A DNA stretch of 64,000 nucleotides from Macrosoma leucophasiata (GCA_036365455.1 JAWQUS010000032.1:10389501-10453500); one strand, 5' to 3'; shown: positions 1 through 11,565, counted from the first letter of the stretch. Translations and numbers: made by a program. Notes: a model not told the origin generated them from the letters alone.

Positions 1-732
1 AATGCAGATGCGTTACCACTCCTGTGGCTACCACCAGTAAACTATTTGAAGCATGCTAAAATTTCAAAGTTACAAGGTTTTGAAAATGGGGCATGACATG
101 CGAGTCGGACCCATGAAGGGTTTTTTAGAGGCAATTAATACTTATAAAGACCTTTATTTGCAATTTTTGAAAATATGCTGCATCTAAAAAACTGTCTACT
201 ACATCTCGTTCAAATTAAGTTGAAAGTTATAAGTAAGATGTACAACATATTAAACAGATATTAACAATTCATTATTTTAAAAATTTGGAGTCGGACACAC
301 ACATTTTATCACTTTGGAAGTGTGTACCTTTCACATGATTGACAATTAGTAAAAAAACGTTTTTTTGATATCTATCCATATTACCTATATCTTATTGTTA
401 AAAAAACTAGCTACCGAATTTCAAGTACGTATGTAGTCCAAAAGTTTCAAAATAAAGTGGCTGTGACATACGACCGAACGGACTGACAGACAGGCAGACC
501 TATCGAATCAATTAAGGTTCAGTTTTTTCCATTTGGCTACGGAACCCTAAAAACAATAATAAATAGTAGCAAGAAAGAACAATGGCGAACTCCCATACAT
601 GTTTTTATGTCAGTGAAATACATACTGTCTTCAGCTCAAAAATATTGCTAATTATTCAAAATCAATTCCTGCGTTGCGTGATATACAGTTTTTTCGTCAA
701 AACACCCAGGAAAAAATGATATATAGGTTGAT
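1..732. other. no gene; diffuse repeat fragments
   Basis: Nothing coding is visible. About 420-555 resembles the CAGACAGG...GGCTACGGAACCCTAA type of LINE 3' sequence that recurs in moth genomes; similar blocks lie near 8290-8420 and 56975-57060. Confidence 0.35.
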
Positions 733-958
733 GATTGATGTTAAGTAATTACTGCAGCCTAAAGGCACTTACACAAAGACCAAGGTCAAAATGCAGATGC
801 GTCACACACTCCTGAGGCCTAAGGTGTTATGCCTCTGTGCCGGAAATTACAGGGCCGTACATTACCACCTGACCGGAACATGATAGTGCTGAACACTACC
901 ATTTAGCGGCAAGTATAATAGGTAATGCGAGCTCCGTCACTGGAGCTCTACCACCAGT
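733..958 (-). repeat. family A SINE-like repeat, 3'-truncated copy
   Basis: Matches the family A consensus from the ATTGATGTTAAG block to the terminal ACTGGTGG (reverse strand), ending with the short hairpin GAGCTCC...GGAGCTC. Confidence 0.7.
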
Positions 959-962
959 TCCT

Positions 963-1045
963 CTCAAAAGAAACCCAATAACACTTTTCCCCGACCTGAG
1001 AATCGAACCCGAGACTCCAGGCTTCAGCATCGCGATTGCTGCGAC
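963..1045 (-). repeat. tRNA-like SINE fragment
   Basis: On the reverse strand it carries GGGTTCGATTC, a good match to a Pol III B box, next to GGTCGGGGAAAAGTG. No A box or cloverleaf can be completed. Confidence 0.45.
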
Positions 1046-1242
1046 ATAGAAAGCTCATGACGTCACAGGTCGTGTTGACGTCGGTCGGGTCTTAAAATAA
1101 AACAAAAACTAAAATTAATTCAGTAAAATAACCTTCATTTTGTAGTTTAAGGATTTTTCGAGAAAGGATTTTAAAACTTACCTGACTGCAACTGCTAATT
1201 TATGGTGCTAATTTGATAAAAATTACCGACCGTTTTCAATTT

Positions 1243-1362
1243 TACTGGTGGTAGAGTTCCAGGGTAAGAGCTTCAGAGCAAGGGCCCCACCGCATTACCT
1301 AATCATTGTGCCGCTAAATGGTTCAGCACTATCGTATTCCGGTTGGATGGAAATATACGGTC
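1243..1362 (+). repeat. family A repeat, 5' half
   Basis: Starts ACTGGTGGTAGAG and continues through CACCGCATTACCTAAT and CAGCACTATCGT; the 3' half is missing. The terminal hairpin is mutated here. Confidence 0.6.
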
Positions 1363-1546
1363 CCATAATAACTTAATAATCTTCGGAGATTAGCCTGGAC
1401 AAAGGGACAAACAGACAGACAAAAAATTAAAAAATAATTGAAAAGTGTTCTAATACTATTTTAACATCGCCCCTAATTGGTTTTTCGTAAATATATACAA
1501 TGTACAGACACGCGGGTTTTACTGTTTTATTATATGTATAGATTAA

Positions 1547-1860
1547 CTAGCTGTCTCGGCAAACTTCGTACTGCCTCACAATGAAATAACGTGTCAAAGG
1601 TTTGTTATATACGGACTATTTGTATGGGAAAATGGAATTGTGGTATTTAGGTAACCAATCGTGGCGCGTTCATAGTCACGTGATTTTTATTTTAATTTTA
1701 TCAACTTTTAATTGTGTATAATTAATTAAAAAAAAAAAACTGTTTTTCGCATGACCCATCAATATTGTTAATAACAAAGTTTTATAGAACATAAAAAAAA
1801 TCAATTCATTTTTTATTTTCAAATTCCCAATTGATTTTGATATATATAGATAGATAGGTA
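1547..1860 (-). repeat. repeat family E copy (LINE or Helitron 3' fragment)
   Basis: GGCAAACTTCGTA-TGCCTCA, GTGTCAAAGGTTTG and CTATTTGTATGGGAAAAT recur at 16365-16620 and 58690-58945. On the reverse strand the outer edge reads CAGCTAG followed by T, which resembles a Helitron 3' terminus. The right border is uncertain. Confidence 0.4.
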
Positions 1861-1999
1861 GATTTTATACTACCTATTATATATATATGTGCTATTAACT
1901 AACAGGTTAGAAGTCGGTGCCAAGCCTTAAACAAATAATTATATTTTAATCACTTAAATATGAATACGAACACATTAATACAATGAACAAAACGTAAAC

Positions 2000-2085
2000 G
2001 GCGAATAATGGGTGTTTCCATGTGTGCTTGAATGCGTTTACCTCTGCCTACCCCTTCGGGGATTACAGGCGGGATATTAAGTTTA
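2000..2085 (+). repeat. 3' tail of a tRNA SINE (50.4-kb type)
   Basis: Contains CTCTGCCTACCCCTTCGGGG and ATTACAGGCG, the same 3' tail as the full tRNA SINE at 50400-50706. The tRNA head is absent. Confidence 0.6.
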
Positions 2086-2149
2086 AAAGTGACATGCCTA
2101 CTTTAATGATTTTGACTTGGCACCGCCTTCAAACTTTTTTTTTATCTAA

Positions 2150-2420
2150 TTGAAGTGGTTAACAAGCATGCAGTTCACATTGATGTTAAATTATGACTGC
2201 AGCCTATAGACACCCACACAAAGACCAAGGTCAAAATGCAGATGCGTTACCACTCCTGAGGCCTAAGGTGTTATGCCTCTGTGCCGGAAAATACAGGGTC
2301 GTACATTACCACCTGACCGGAACACGATAGTGCTGAATACTACCATTTAGCGGCAAGTATATTAGGTAATGCGGTGGTGCTTACGCCCGCGGGCTCCGTC
2401 ACTGGAGCTCTACCACCAGT
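2150..2420 (-). repeat. family A repeat, near full length
   Basis: Near-complete reverse-strand copy from the GAAGTGG edge to the terminal hairpin and ACCACCAGT. Confidence 0.75.
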
Positions 2421-2439
2421 AAAAAACCTATTAGTAAAT

Positions 2440-2493
2440 AGCACATTTAATAGGTGGTATATATATATATACCACCTATTTACCATTATACCA

Positions 2494-2530
<37 letters not shown>
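2440..2530. repeat. (TA)n microsatellite with short palindrome
   Basis: Long alternating TA run at about 2499-2526, preceded by a palindrome in which AATAGGTGG is mirrored by CCACCTATT around a (TA)n loop. Confidence 0.8.
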
Positions 2531-2533
<3 letters not shown>

Positions 2534-3225
2534 TATTAAATATTTATTATTATATACTTTGTAGTTTATTATTGTAGTTATTATATACTTTGTATTTATT
2601 TAATACTTTTTAGTTTATTGCTGCATTCATAATTAGATGAAAGTTCACACCTGTTAAATTTGTAAAATCTGACTCTTTTAACTTCGTGACAATTAGACGT
2701 GGAAACCTAATTTAAATAGTTTATTTTATTTATAAACCTACTATAATTGGTTTGGTGTGTAGATACAAAATTATTAATCACGACTATACGAAACCAACGA
2801 AAAATTTTATTGATTTTGGGGGAAAGTAATTTTTATGGACTGGTTACTATATGCATCAAAATCCACGAAGGAGTACCTAAATAGGTATGTCATTGTCACT
2901 TATTGGCATGCGCATTAGTACTATCTAGGACGTCTGTGGATTCAACGTATTGTATGCCAACACGACGTCTATTCTTAGTCTAACTCTATTCCTTTAGTCT
3001 GAGGTGAAAGTAAATCAAACGAAAAAATCTTAAACCTCGTCGAAATTGGCGTTCATACATACAAAAAATATCTGTCGAATTGAAAACCTGTTCCTTTTTG
3101 AACTCGGTTAAAAAGAAAATAAATCATGAAAATTAACAATACCTGACAACAACGTAAGCTGACGTGTTACAAGCAACGTAGGTAGATAAAAACAATACAT
3201 GTGAATATGCATTTGTATGGATAAA
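2531..3225. other. no recognisable feature
   Basis: AT-rich sequence. I see no coding region, repeat family member or inverted repeat of note. Confidence 0.4.
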
Positions 3226-3346
3226 GACGGTATGTTACAAAACTTAAAAAGCGATAACCTTGCTGTATGTTTTTCTTTTATTATGTTAAGCCTGATCTAA
3301 TAAACCATGTTGCAATAAATAAATTGAATTTTATTGAATTGAATTG
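3226..3346 (+). mobile_element. 3' terminus of a CR1/Jockey-type LINE
   Basis: Ends in AATAAATAAATTG followed by TTGAATTGAATTGA. This matches the tail style of the LINE 3' ends at 14960-14993 and 45061-45086. No coding remnant is recognisable upstream. Confidence 0.45.
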
Positions 3347-3610
3347 ATACTTGTTAGCAAGACTTACTTAAATGCCAAATTTTTGTGACTAGCTACTAAT
3401 TTTAACTAAACTACTGTTTATCCTACCGATAGCATGTACTCGTATTTACTTATTAAGTGAACATTATCTGGTTTGCGGTTTTCAATGCCTATACAAAAAA
3501 AATATAGGTAAGTAGGTATAGTGTATTTATAAGATTACTAAGTTTGTTTTTTTATTCTTTTGATACCGAAGTGATTAAAAAAACCAGTTATATTATGATT
3601 ATATTTCAGG

Positions 3611-3653
3611 CTCGCCTTCATAAGCGAGTCCAGTTGGATTCGCTAATGAAGGC
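3611..3653. repeat. short hairpin with 17-bp arms
   Basis: CTCGCCTTCAT-AGCGA is mirrored by TCGCT-ATGAAGGCGAG across a 12-nt loop. It probably is a small inverted-repeat element end. No coding context. Confidence 0.55.
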
Positions 3654-3844
3654 GAGTTCAACTCGCAATCGGTTGCTTCCGTATAATACGTAATATTTAT
3701 ATGTATCGCGGTCCTGACATACCTCCCGTGCCTTTAACAATAAAAACTTTTCTAACAACATTAGCAGAGAAGATACCAGGTACAAACAGCCGCTTCCGTT
3801 AAGGGAATCGAAATATTTATCAAATCAATTTAAATACGGAAGCA

Positions 3845-4680
3845 GAGAATATGTAATAACACTACGTATAGAAAGGACACTTCGACGTCCCGCCCATTTG
3901 CCGCGCTTCACCCAATCTCCTCCCCTCTTATGGACGACGGTTGGTACTCTACAGCGAGGTTGCGAGCGGCCTAGTTTTGATTAATTTGTAATCGAATATT
4001 TTATTTATTAACATTAAGATGGTGCTTTACTGTGCAGTGTATGGCTGTATGTCAACAAGATAAGTCGTGACAAAAAATGATCATTTTTCAGTTTCCCGAA
4101 GGTAAAATAATTATGTTCACAATTACAAAACCTTTTTATTTAACAAAAAACTTTTTTAATTTTATAATTTCTTACTTTTACGCTATGTGATTACATTGCA
4201 TTAGTAATAAAAGTGTTTCAATATATTGAATTGAAGTGACTTGTCGACGTAATCAGTAGATAGTGAGTATTATTTTCTAATACTTGTGCTATTTGTTGAA
4301 GTAGTGTTTGTGTTTTTATGTTTTTAAAATGCACTGGTAAACTGGGTGAAACTGGTAAATAGAAATTTGCCTTACTGTTGAGCCGCAGTTGGCCGATATC
4401 GGCCATAAACAATAAAATTATAAATCAATTGTCACATTTTTCTCGTGGCCTGACGGGATGCATTGTATAAACCGGGTCAAAGAATAGAAAGAAAGAAATA
4501 AATATCTACGTAAGCACATAGTAATTGTCGGTCCGAGGCCTAAAGTCATAACCTCATAACCCTAAGTGCTACGCTGTGTCCGTGCACGTGTGACTACACG
4601 TCACTGATTGATGTCTGTGTAATAGGTAACCAAAATAAGCGTTTGTATGGAATTTTGGCGGAGTGTCCGCGGTGTGACGG
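3845..4680 (+). repeat. family B repeat, split in two blocks
   Basis: The first block (3845-3958) has ACTACGTATAGAA, GACGTCCCGCCC and CTCTTATGGACGACGGTTGGT. The second (4563-4680) has ACACGTCACTGATTGATG, GGAATTTTGGCGGAGTG and TCCGCGGTGTG. About 600 bp of unrelated AT-rich DNA separates them and looks like an insertion. Confidence 0.6.
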
Positions 4681-4682
4681 AA

Positions 4683-5284
4683 GTTAGGGCTGTACCTCAT
4701 CGGGATGCCATGGCGACGTCGCCGGCTACGTATACAAGCAGCTAGTATGGTGTGGAGACGTCGCTAAAAGGTGGTTAGGTGAGTCAGGTATCATCTATTT
4801 CCATACTAGCTGCTTGGGGGACGTCCATTAATCACGTGATGATTTTCAGCGTCACTTGGACCCCCTCCTCTCTCTTGGTGATACGTGGTGAGGTTTTAGA
4901 TTAACCCCTCCACCCCCAACTAAGATCACGTCTATTTTCCGAAAATATAATAGGTACCTAGGTACCTATTTTATTTCATAAAATTTTAGCGGCAAATAAG
5001 GCATCGACTAAGCATGTATATGACGTGAAAATTATTAATTATCGAGACGAAAGTTTCTCAAATTGTTGCCGAAATCATGCACCAATATTCGGTTTCGAAA
5101 TTGGGCACTCAAAGAAGAAATAAATACACGTGATATCTCCATATACTCCCCCCTCCCCTTGTGATGTTTCGATTTTTTCCTGAACCCCCCCTCCCTTTTT
5201 CGAGCCACACGTGATTACTGGACGACCCCTTGGATACGTAGCTGGCGACGTCGCCATGGCATACCGGTGAGGTAGAGCCATAAC
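4683..5284. mobile_element. non-autonomous TIR transposon (outer element of a nest)
   Basis: About 51-bp terminal inverted repeats at 4683-4733 and 5234-5284 share GCCATGGCGACGTCGCC and the flanking ACCTCA and CTACGTAT blocks. No transposase is present. The interior holds a second TIR element (4813-5233). The superfamily cannot be assigned from the ends. The small ORFs crossing it have no coding character. Confidence 0.65.
4813..5233. mobile_element. non-autonomous TIR transposon nested in 4683-5284
   Basis: Imperfect 26-bp inverted ends with GTCCA-TAATCACGTG (left 4813-4838, right 5208-5233). They flank C- and G-rich stretches (ACCCCCTCCTCTC; CCCCCCTCCC). It is non-coding. Confidence 0.6.
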
Positions 5285-5779
5285 TTTAGTATTTAAATTG
5301 ATTTGATAGATATTTATGCTAGACGTTTCCACGTTATCTGTCACGTTACTAATTTGATGTTTAAATTTGATTATTGTATTCTTAGCACAAGTTACTAACA
5401 CGAAGCAATGTAATAAATCTATGTTATTAATATAGGATTTAAGTACTCTCTACTAACAAATTATGGACAAACTGTCTGAATAAATTCGAATTCAATATTC
5501 ATAGTTGAGATAGGGCATCGTCTTTCGAGGTCAACTAGATGTTTAATAAAAAATATTTATCTCCTTAAATATCCTTCAAGCAAGTTTCGGATTATAGCGT
5601 TTTAGTTGGTTTAAATTACAACCAGTTCCATGGGGGAAAAATCATTGAAATAGTAGTTTGACAACATGAACAGACGTAAAGTCTTTGTTACGTCACACCA
5701 TAAATTGATCTGTTGTTTCTAAATCACCAGCAATCATGGGTTGTATCATAAAATCTATTTTTTGTTAAAGGTTATATAA
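5285..5779. other. no gene seen
   Basis: AT-rich sequence without a supported feature. Confidence 0.35.
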
Positions 5780-6304
5780 AGGTTAGGGTTCCACTGCACA
5801 ATCATTTTATTCATACAGATATGCTGCAAACCTGACTACTTAAATTTTAAATGAATGAAATTTTTACGCATATTTATAACTTAGAGAATTTTATCCACTA
5901 GCCTATCAAATATTGGCCACTAGTATTTTTAATTCAATTATTTTATTTTTAACAGCCAGCAACTCTTATATGCGGCATTTTTTATTTGGCTCTCGTATAT
6001 TATAATAATAAGAAAAAAAAATGTTTTAATTTGATATACCTATTAAATAATACATGTACGTTATGAACGTAAAAAGTTATCGGGGCGGAACGAAAATATG
6101 GCGGCCATGAGCGCAACGGCAATCGTGATTTGTCAGTCTTTATACATATTTCCGTGAAGTGGACAATATTTTATTGAAAACACAAGTAAAAATATTGCTT
6201 TCCCAAAAAAAAAATACTTGCAAACATTTTTAGATAGGCAACCTAAGAATTAGGGTTGCAGCATATCTGGATGAACGAAATGATTCTGCAGTGGATCCTA
6301 ACCT
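5780..6304. mobile_element. non-autonomous TIR transposon, family D
   Basis: Inverted ends of about 55 bp. The left starts AGGTTAGGGTTCCACTGCA and the right, read on the reverse strand, starts AGGTTAGGATCCACTGCAG; both contain CAGATATGCTGCAA. A second, partial copy with the same interior lies at 13262-13581. No transposase ORF. Confidence 0.7.
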
Positions 6305-6614
6305 ATTATGGGTCATAAACAGTCGTTAAATGTGTGTATCACACAGTCGATTAACAGCGGGACTTAATAATCGGTCTCAATCCATTTTTTAAAATCCTCG
6401 ATCGATATTTCAATCCATTTGTCAAAAAATGCGTCCCAATAACAAATCTAAAGATATTTTATATTGCTGTTCGTTGTTATTGGGATGCTGGTAGCGGATC
6501 GATCGCTTGCAATCTTTCGATCTGTGAACGAAGGTGCTATATTGAACCAGGCCGTAAATCGGATTGATGTACCTATGCTAATCGCAAAATTTGATAAAAG
6601 ATTATGATAGAAAA

Positions 6615-6905
6615 ATACAATTTGCGAGACCTTCTAGACCTCCTTAATCTGTTCAGGTATGTCACATAATCCGTTATCAGCGAACGTTTACTAAAAATGA
6701 ACTTCCTCTCTGCCAAATTCAAGTTTGTAGCAAAAAATTAGGACTATCGTATAAGCTTGCGAGAACTTTTAGACCCCCTGAAACCGGCTTTCTCGGCGAA
6801 CGTTTATGTGATAGTTATATCAATTACCTCTATGCCAAATTTCGAGCTTGTAGGAAAAATATGGACTTTCTTACAAACTTGCGAGAGATTTTAGACCCCT
6901 CTATA
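6615..6905. repeat. imperfect tandem duplication
   Basis: TGCGAGA--TTTAGACC recurs three times (near 6622, 6767 and 6880), with intervening GCGAACGTTTA and TGCCAAATT blocks also repeated. The unit is roughly 115-145 bp and strongly diverged. Confidence 0.5.
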
Positions 6906-7399
6906 CAACCCTGTTGCAAAATACCATCCTGCCAAATTGCAGGATTTTAAAAATCGTTTTAAAGATTGTTATTGACCTTAATTTTGAAAAATAATTTATT
7001 GCAAGACAGAAAACATGAAAATAACAATAAATATTCCGCTCTATGTTGACTCATATTTACTTGGACTTGACCGTGTTTTAATATTTTTTATACGTGGAAG
7101 TAATGCTATACCACCTATATAATATACATACATGATAATATAATATTATATATGAAAAACGAGTGCTAATAAGGATGAAATACAATGTTTACCTTTATAC
7201 TATACTTTATGCTATAATTTATGCTAGTATAGCATAATAGTAAACACTGAATTGCATCAATTGTATGCTTATTATTATCACTCGATTTTCGATTATGTTT
7301 AGTATTATATATTGGACAAAAGTAAAGAAAAGTATAAAACATGTTGATAGTTGTTAATGCAGATTGGATGTCTGTTAATATTATGTTTAGTTATTCATT

Positions 7400-7865
7400 G
7401 TTGGCAGGGAATCGTCTATCTCGCAGACTCGACGACTTCCAGCTTCCCGAACAAGCCGGTTTTCGCCGGTTTCCTAAATATAATATTAACGAAGGCTTTG
7501 ACCACACCACACGCTACGGCAGGTTATGCAGAAGACAGAAGAGTACTTATAATCAGCCCCCCATGTCTAGCGTTCGTGGACTATAAGAAAGCCTTCGATT
7601 CCGTCGAGATTTGGGCTGTGCTGCAATCACTCCAGAGGTGCCAAATTGACTACGCCACCAGGATCAGAACTCGAAACCTATCCAACAGTAGCGAGGTGTG
7701 AGACAGAGAGATGTTATGTCTCCGAAACTGTTCACCGCTGCATTGGAAGATGTCTTCAAGCTTCTGAACTGGAAAGGACTTGGCATCAATATTAACAGCA
7801 AGCACATTCCCCACGTCCAATTTGCAGATGATATCGTAGTTATGACTGTGATCCTGGAAGACCTT
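7400..7865 (+). pseudogene. RTE-like LINE reverse transcriptase fossil
   Basis: In shifted frames the translation reads RRLDDFQLPEQAGF, then LAFVDYKKAFDSVEIWAVLQ, then VMSPKLFTAALEDVFK and finally VQFADDIVVM. These are successive RT motifs of an RTE-type non-LTR element, with the catalytic FADD still visible (about 7810-7835). There are at least two frameshifts and a deletion between the KAFDSVE and MSPKLF blocks (the segment normally holding the loop before motif B), so it is inactive. It abuts the Helitron at 7913. Confidence 0.7.
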
Positions 7866-8510
7866 TAGCGTTCTGTATTAATGTTCTGTGTCCACATTTT
7901 AGTAAGGTTTTATCTATACTTATAATAAAACTGTAGAAGTGAAAATTCTGTACATTAAAAATATTGAAAAAATAAATACCAGGGGATGTTACTAGATGGA
8001 TACTGAACCCAAATATGTGATTAGAAAATTTTTTGTCTGTCTGTCTGTCTGTTTGTTCAAGCATGGCGCACAACACTGGGTACTTTTTATCCTAGAAAAA
8101 TATCTGTTTGTCTGTGTGTTTGTGCACGCTACTTTCAGAAACGGCGCAATAGATCTGCAGTTTCAACCTATATGTTGTAGCAAGTTTCACTTAATATTTA
8201 GTGTTTGTTTCATGTGAATCGGTTCAGAAATAAAAAAGTTATGTCAATTTAAAGAATCGTATCGAATATTTTTAAGCTATTCTGTTCTATCTTTTAAGGG
8301 GTTTCGTACCTAAAAGGTAAAAACTGACCCTACGGATTATTAATCCACCGCTGTCTGTCTGTCTGTCTGTCCGTCCGCCCGTCATTCTGTCACCAGGTTG
8401 TATCTCATAAATAATGATAGCAAGAAAGCTAACATTTTCACAAATTATGTGTTTCTGTTACGGCTATAAAGACAAAATTAATTACTAAAAATAAGAGAAT
8501 GAAAATGTTA

Positions 8511-8573
8511 AAAAACACGTTTAATGTATGCTCCCTTGGACCCCCCAAGGGGGCATACAATAAACGTGTTTTT
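8511..8573. repeat. 29-bp-arm hairpin inside the Helitron-like element
   Basis: Arms at 8511-8539 and 8545-8573 differ at two positions and leave a 5-nt loop. The centre is CTCCCTTGG/CCAAGGGGG and the outer part AACACGTTTA/TAAACGTGTT. Its role is unknown; it may be an older palindromic insertion. Confidence 0.75.
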
Positions 8574-8649
8574 TTTTCGTATATTTTTGCTCGATATTAA
8601 TATTTAATGGTATATAGCAAGTAGACGTTTAAAATTTCACAAAATTTTT

Positions 8650-9080
8650 AGGTCTCATTTGGTGGCGTTAGTGGTGTTGGTGGCATTGGTGGTGTTGTTA
8701 GTGGTGGTGGTGGTGGCATTGGTGGTGTTAGTGGGTTTTGGTCATTGATGTTATTGGTGTCGTTGGTGGCATAGGTGTTGTTGGTGACTCTGGTGGCGGT
8801 GTTGATGGCGTTGGTGGAGATGGTGGTGGTTTTTAGACACGATGGAGGTAATAGTGGGGTTGGTGTCGTTGGTGGTGTTGTTGGTAGTTTTGGAGGCATT
8901 GGTTGAGGTGGCGGTGGTGGTTTTGGTGGCGTAGGTGTTTGGTGATGTCGGTGTTGGTGATGGCGTTGATGGCGTTGGTGGCGTTTGTGATGCTGGAATT
9001 GGTAGCGGTGACAGTGGTGGTGGTGACGATAGTGGTGATGGTGGTGGTAGTGTTCAAGTAGTGTTGGTGGCATTAGTGGT
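8650..9080. repeat. GGT/GGTGNT-rich minisatellite
   Basis: More than 400 bp of degenerate GGTGGY and GGTGTTGGT units. Long open frames on the reverse strand (rich in H, P and T) are by-products of the repeat, not a gene. Confidence 0.85.
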
Positions 9081-9634
9081 TAAAAATGCACAACGTTAAT
9101 ATTCAATTTTTCACATCCGCCATTATGAACCTAAGCACAGACATTACATGTCATAATTTCTGCCACAGATCTACGGTACACAAAACAAAACAAGACAAAA
9201 GGTCGTAAAAAAATAATTATTCTGAGTCGAGAACATGTATACACAAAATTCGTATTATTTGATGATTCGTGAAATAAAATCAATAATTTTATAAATTCAA
9301 ATGTCAATGCCCGCCATTATGACGTACCTACACATTTCTTTTTTAATAAATGTCATTGATGTATTACCGAAATAGGACAAGCCAGGCAATTTTCAAAAAT
9401 CAATTGCTGTTTGTTACTTTCGCTAAAACTGTAGTGTATTTTTTATCTTTACTTTAAAGCGATACAAGGTTCGCCGGGCCAGCTAGTGTAAATAATAATA
9501 TTACAAATCTACGAATATCTTGTTAATATGAATAAAAGATAAAATGTATCTTCATGTATTAATTAATTTATAATCCCTTCATGTATGAATATGTTGTTAG
9601 ACCTTGGACTGTCATAAACTATATTTATTAATTT

Positions 9635-9922
9635 ACTGGTGGTAGAGCTCCAGTGATGGAGCTCGCGGGCGTAGGCACCACCGCATTACCTAATATACTT
9701 GCCGTTAAATGGTAGTGTTCAGCACTATCATGTTTCAGTCAGGTGGTAATGTACGGCTCTGTAATTTCCGGCACAGAAGCATAACACCTAATGCCTCAGA
9801 AGTGGCAGCGCATTTGCATTTTGACCTCTGGTCATTTTGTGGGTGTCTATAGGCTGCAGTCATCACTTAACATCAATGTGAACTGCACGCTTGTTTGCCA
9901 CTTTTATTACATTACAAAAAAA
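9635..9922 (+). repeat. family A SINE-like repeat, full length
   Basis: Complete copy from ACTGGTGGTAGAGCTCC through the hairpin, CAGCACTATC and AGGCTGCAGTCATCACTTAA to CTTGTTTGCCACTTTTATTA and an A-rich tail. Confidence 0.8.
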
Positions 9923-10060
9923 TATATATATTAAAATAACAGTGGATTAACATTGGCGGGGATGGTATTATAATTTACGTGTATTCCGGAAGTACCCACC
10001 TGTTTATATGAATTCATGCATTTAACATAAAACTAAGATTTTACAAAGTTAATCACACAG

Positions 10061-10410
10061 GCTGAAGCGCGCATGGCCCCACGGCTTATGTAGATTATAG
10101 GCGATCTACTCGGTTAAGCATTACGGGCGCGGTCGGGTGTGGGATGGGTGACCGCTAGTGGCAAATTAAAATGCGCGTTTCCGTGCTTCGGAGGGCACGT
10201 TAAGCTATCGGTATCGATAGATATCAGTCGTTATACCTTGTTGTAGGCCTTATGGGCTTTGAAAACATCCGACAGTGGGGTGGCCACTAACCCGTATCTC
10301 CACCAATCCGCATAGGAGCAGCGTAGGCGAGAAAGATCCAGCCCCCCCTCTCAAAAAAAGGGGAGAGACTCGTGCTTAGCAGTGGGACGTATAATAGGTT
10401 GCCATTATTA
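10061..10410 (+). repeat. 5S rRNA-derived SINE
   Basis: The head contains GGTTAAGC, CGGGCGCGGTC and GGATGGGTGACCGC in the order and spacing of the internal control region of insect 5S rRNA (box A to box C). It then continues with CGTGCTTCGGAGGGCACGTT, an ATCGATAG block, ACCCGTATCTCCACC and a tail GCAGTGGGACGTATAATAGG that resembles RTE-type LINE 3' ends. The 5' third of 5S is not clearly preserved. Confidence 0.7.
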
Positions 10411-11560
10411 ATCACACAAGTTATAACATCACACAGGTAAGTTAATACTTAATTATTATATAAATCTGATGGACATCATAACAATAATTATATAGTAATC
10501 TACATAATTATTATTATGACACCAGATCTGTGTGTCTGAATATTATATTAATCCTTTATATTATATTATATTATTAGTCTATGGAGATTTGCATGTAAAA
10601 ATATTCGGAAAATGACCTTGACCTTTGCGGTAAATTTTCCATAGATTTTATTTTTTGAGTCATTTTTATGAGCTAACCCAACGAAAACCTGCTTAATTAT
10701 ACATAGCCCTATTATGTATGACCAGCACAATCATTAAGTTGAACGTACCAATGGTTGACCAGGTACTAGTGTTTGACCAATTTCATATTTGAACATGGAA
10801 TATTACCGTGAAGTACGGAAGACCGCAAAAGGTAAGTCGTTTCAATTTAATTTAGTCCTAGTTTAGTGTGAGATTTCAAAACAAAATTATAGTTTTTTAA
10901 CGTTTCGGTGTGTATAGGTTGTTCTGGCAAATAGATTTTTTTAAATATAATTATTTTATATTAAAAAATCGCTCTGGTCAATGACCAAAACAAAAAATAC
11001 TATTTATTTTTAGTAATGGTCCAATTTGGTCAACTACTAAAACTAAATGCAACTACTAAAATATATTTACACGGTACATATACCACAATAACATTTTTTA
11101 CAATTTTTGTCTGTCTGTCTGTGTACGTGCAATGAAAATAAAATATTGTCCTTGGAAAAACCTCTATCTTTGAGCCGCGGCCCTAACCCCTACCTTTTTT
11201 TTTAAATGTATTTAGCTAGAAAATTAGCTATTTAGTAGTTAAAATTTAGTTAGCACTAAAAAATCAATGAGATTTGTATTAAGTGTTAACCGCTCGGTTG
11301 TCCGAGCCGTGACCTTCATAGGTCAAAATTATTTTATAAATCTGAACACAGTCTAAGAAATCAAGGGATTTTTCAAAACGATCATGAATACGGTTAGATT
11401 TGTTTTTTTTGGTTTGTAGAGTAGTCCTCTATTGTGATGTCCGTCTGCCTACTTTCAGTGGTTATAAAATAACATTTTCTGTATCACATTACCATTTATC
11501 TGAGAAATGGTCAGTTTTAGAATGCATTCAAAGATCAAACAAGTGGGTCTGCTGACTTTT
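10411..11560. other. no gene; AT-rich with one exon-like motif
   Basis: Mostly AT-rich unique-looking DNA with a short (GTCT)n block near 11109. An ATG at 10795 followed after 37 nt by a consensus donor (AAAAG/GTAAGT, 10832) is the only exon-like signal, and no partner exon fits it. Confidence 0.35.
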
Positions 11561-11565
11561 ATGCC

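Larger units (their letters stand above)
7913..9486 (+). mobile_element. Helitron-like non-autonomous element
   Basis: The 5' end is TCTATACTTATAATAAAAC and the 3' end is CCAGCTAG. The flanks are A on the left (7912) and T on the right (9487), which is the A-to-T insertion signature with TC and CTRR termini of Helitrons. The 5' block is shared with the helicase-bearing remnant starting at 50348. The interior contains (GTCT)n stretches, a long hairpin (8511-8573) and a GGT-rich minisatellite (8650-9080), but no Rep/helicase. I see no convincing hairpin just before CTAG, so the assignment is good but not certain. Confidence 0.6.

Noticed and set aside
4218..4412. 64-codon reverse-strand frame
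   Set aside because: Short, without domain, inside AT-rich DNA between two halves of a family B repeat.
5075..5401. 108-codon reverse-strand frame
   Set aside because: It crosses the nested inverted-repeat elements at 4813-5284 and has no domain or codon pattern.
8648..9073. 141-codon reverse-strand open frame rich in His, Pro and Thr
   Set aside because: It lies entirely in the GGT-type minisatellite; two frames are open over the same stretch, so it is a composition artefact.
10795..10832. Upstream first exon (ATG plus AAAAG/GTAAGT donor)
   Set aside because: Joining it to the exon at 12963 gives a stop at once, and no other acceptor gives a sensible protein.
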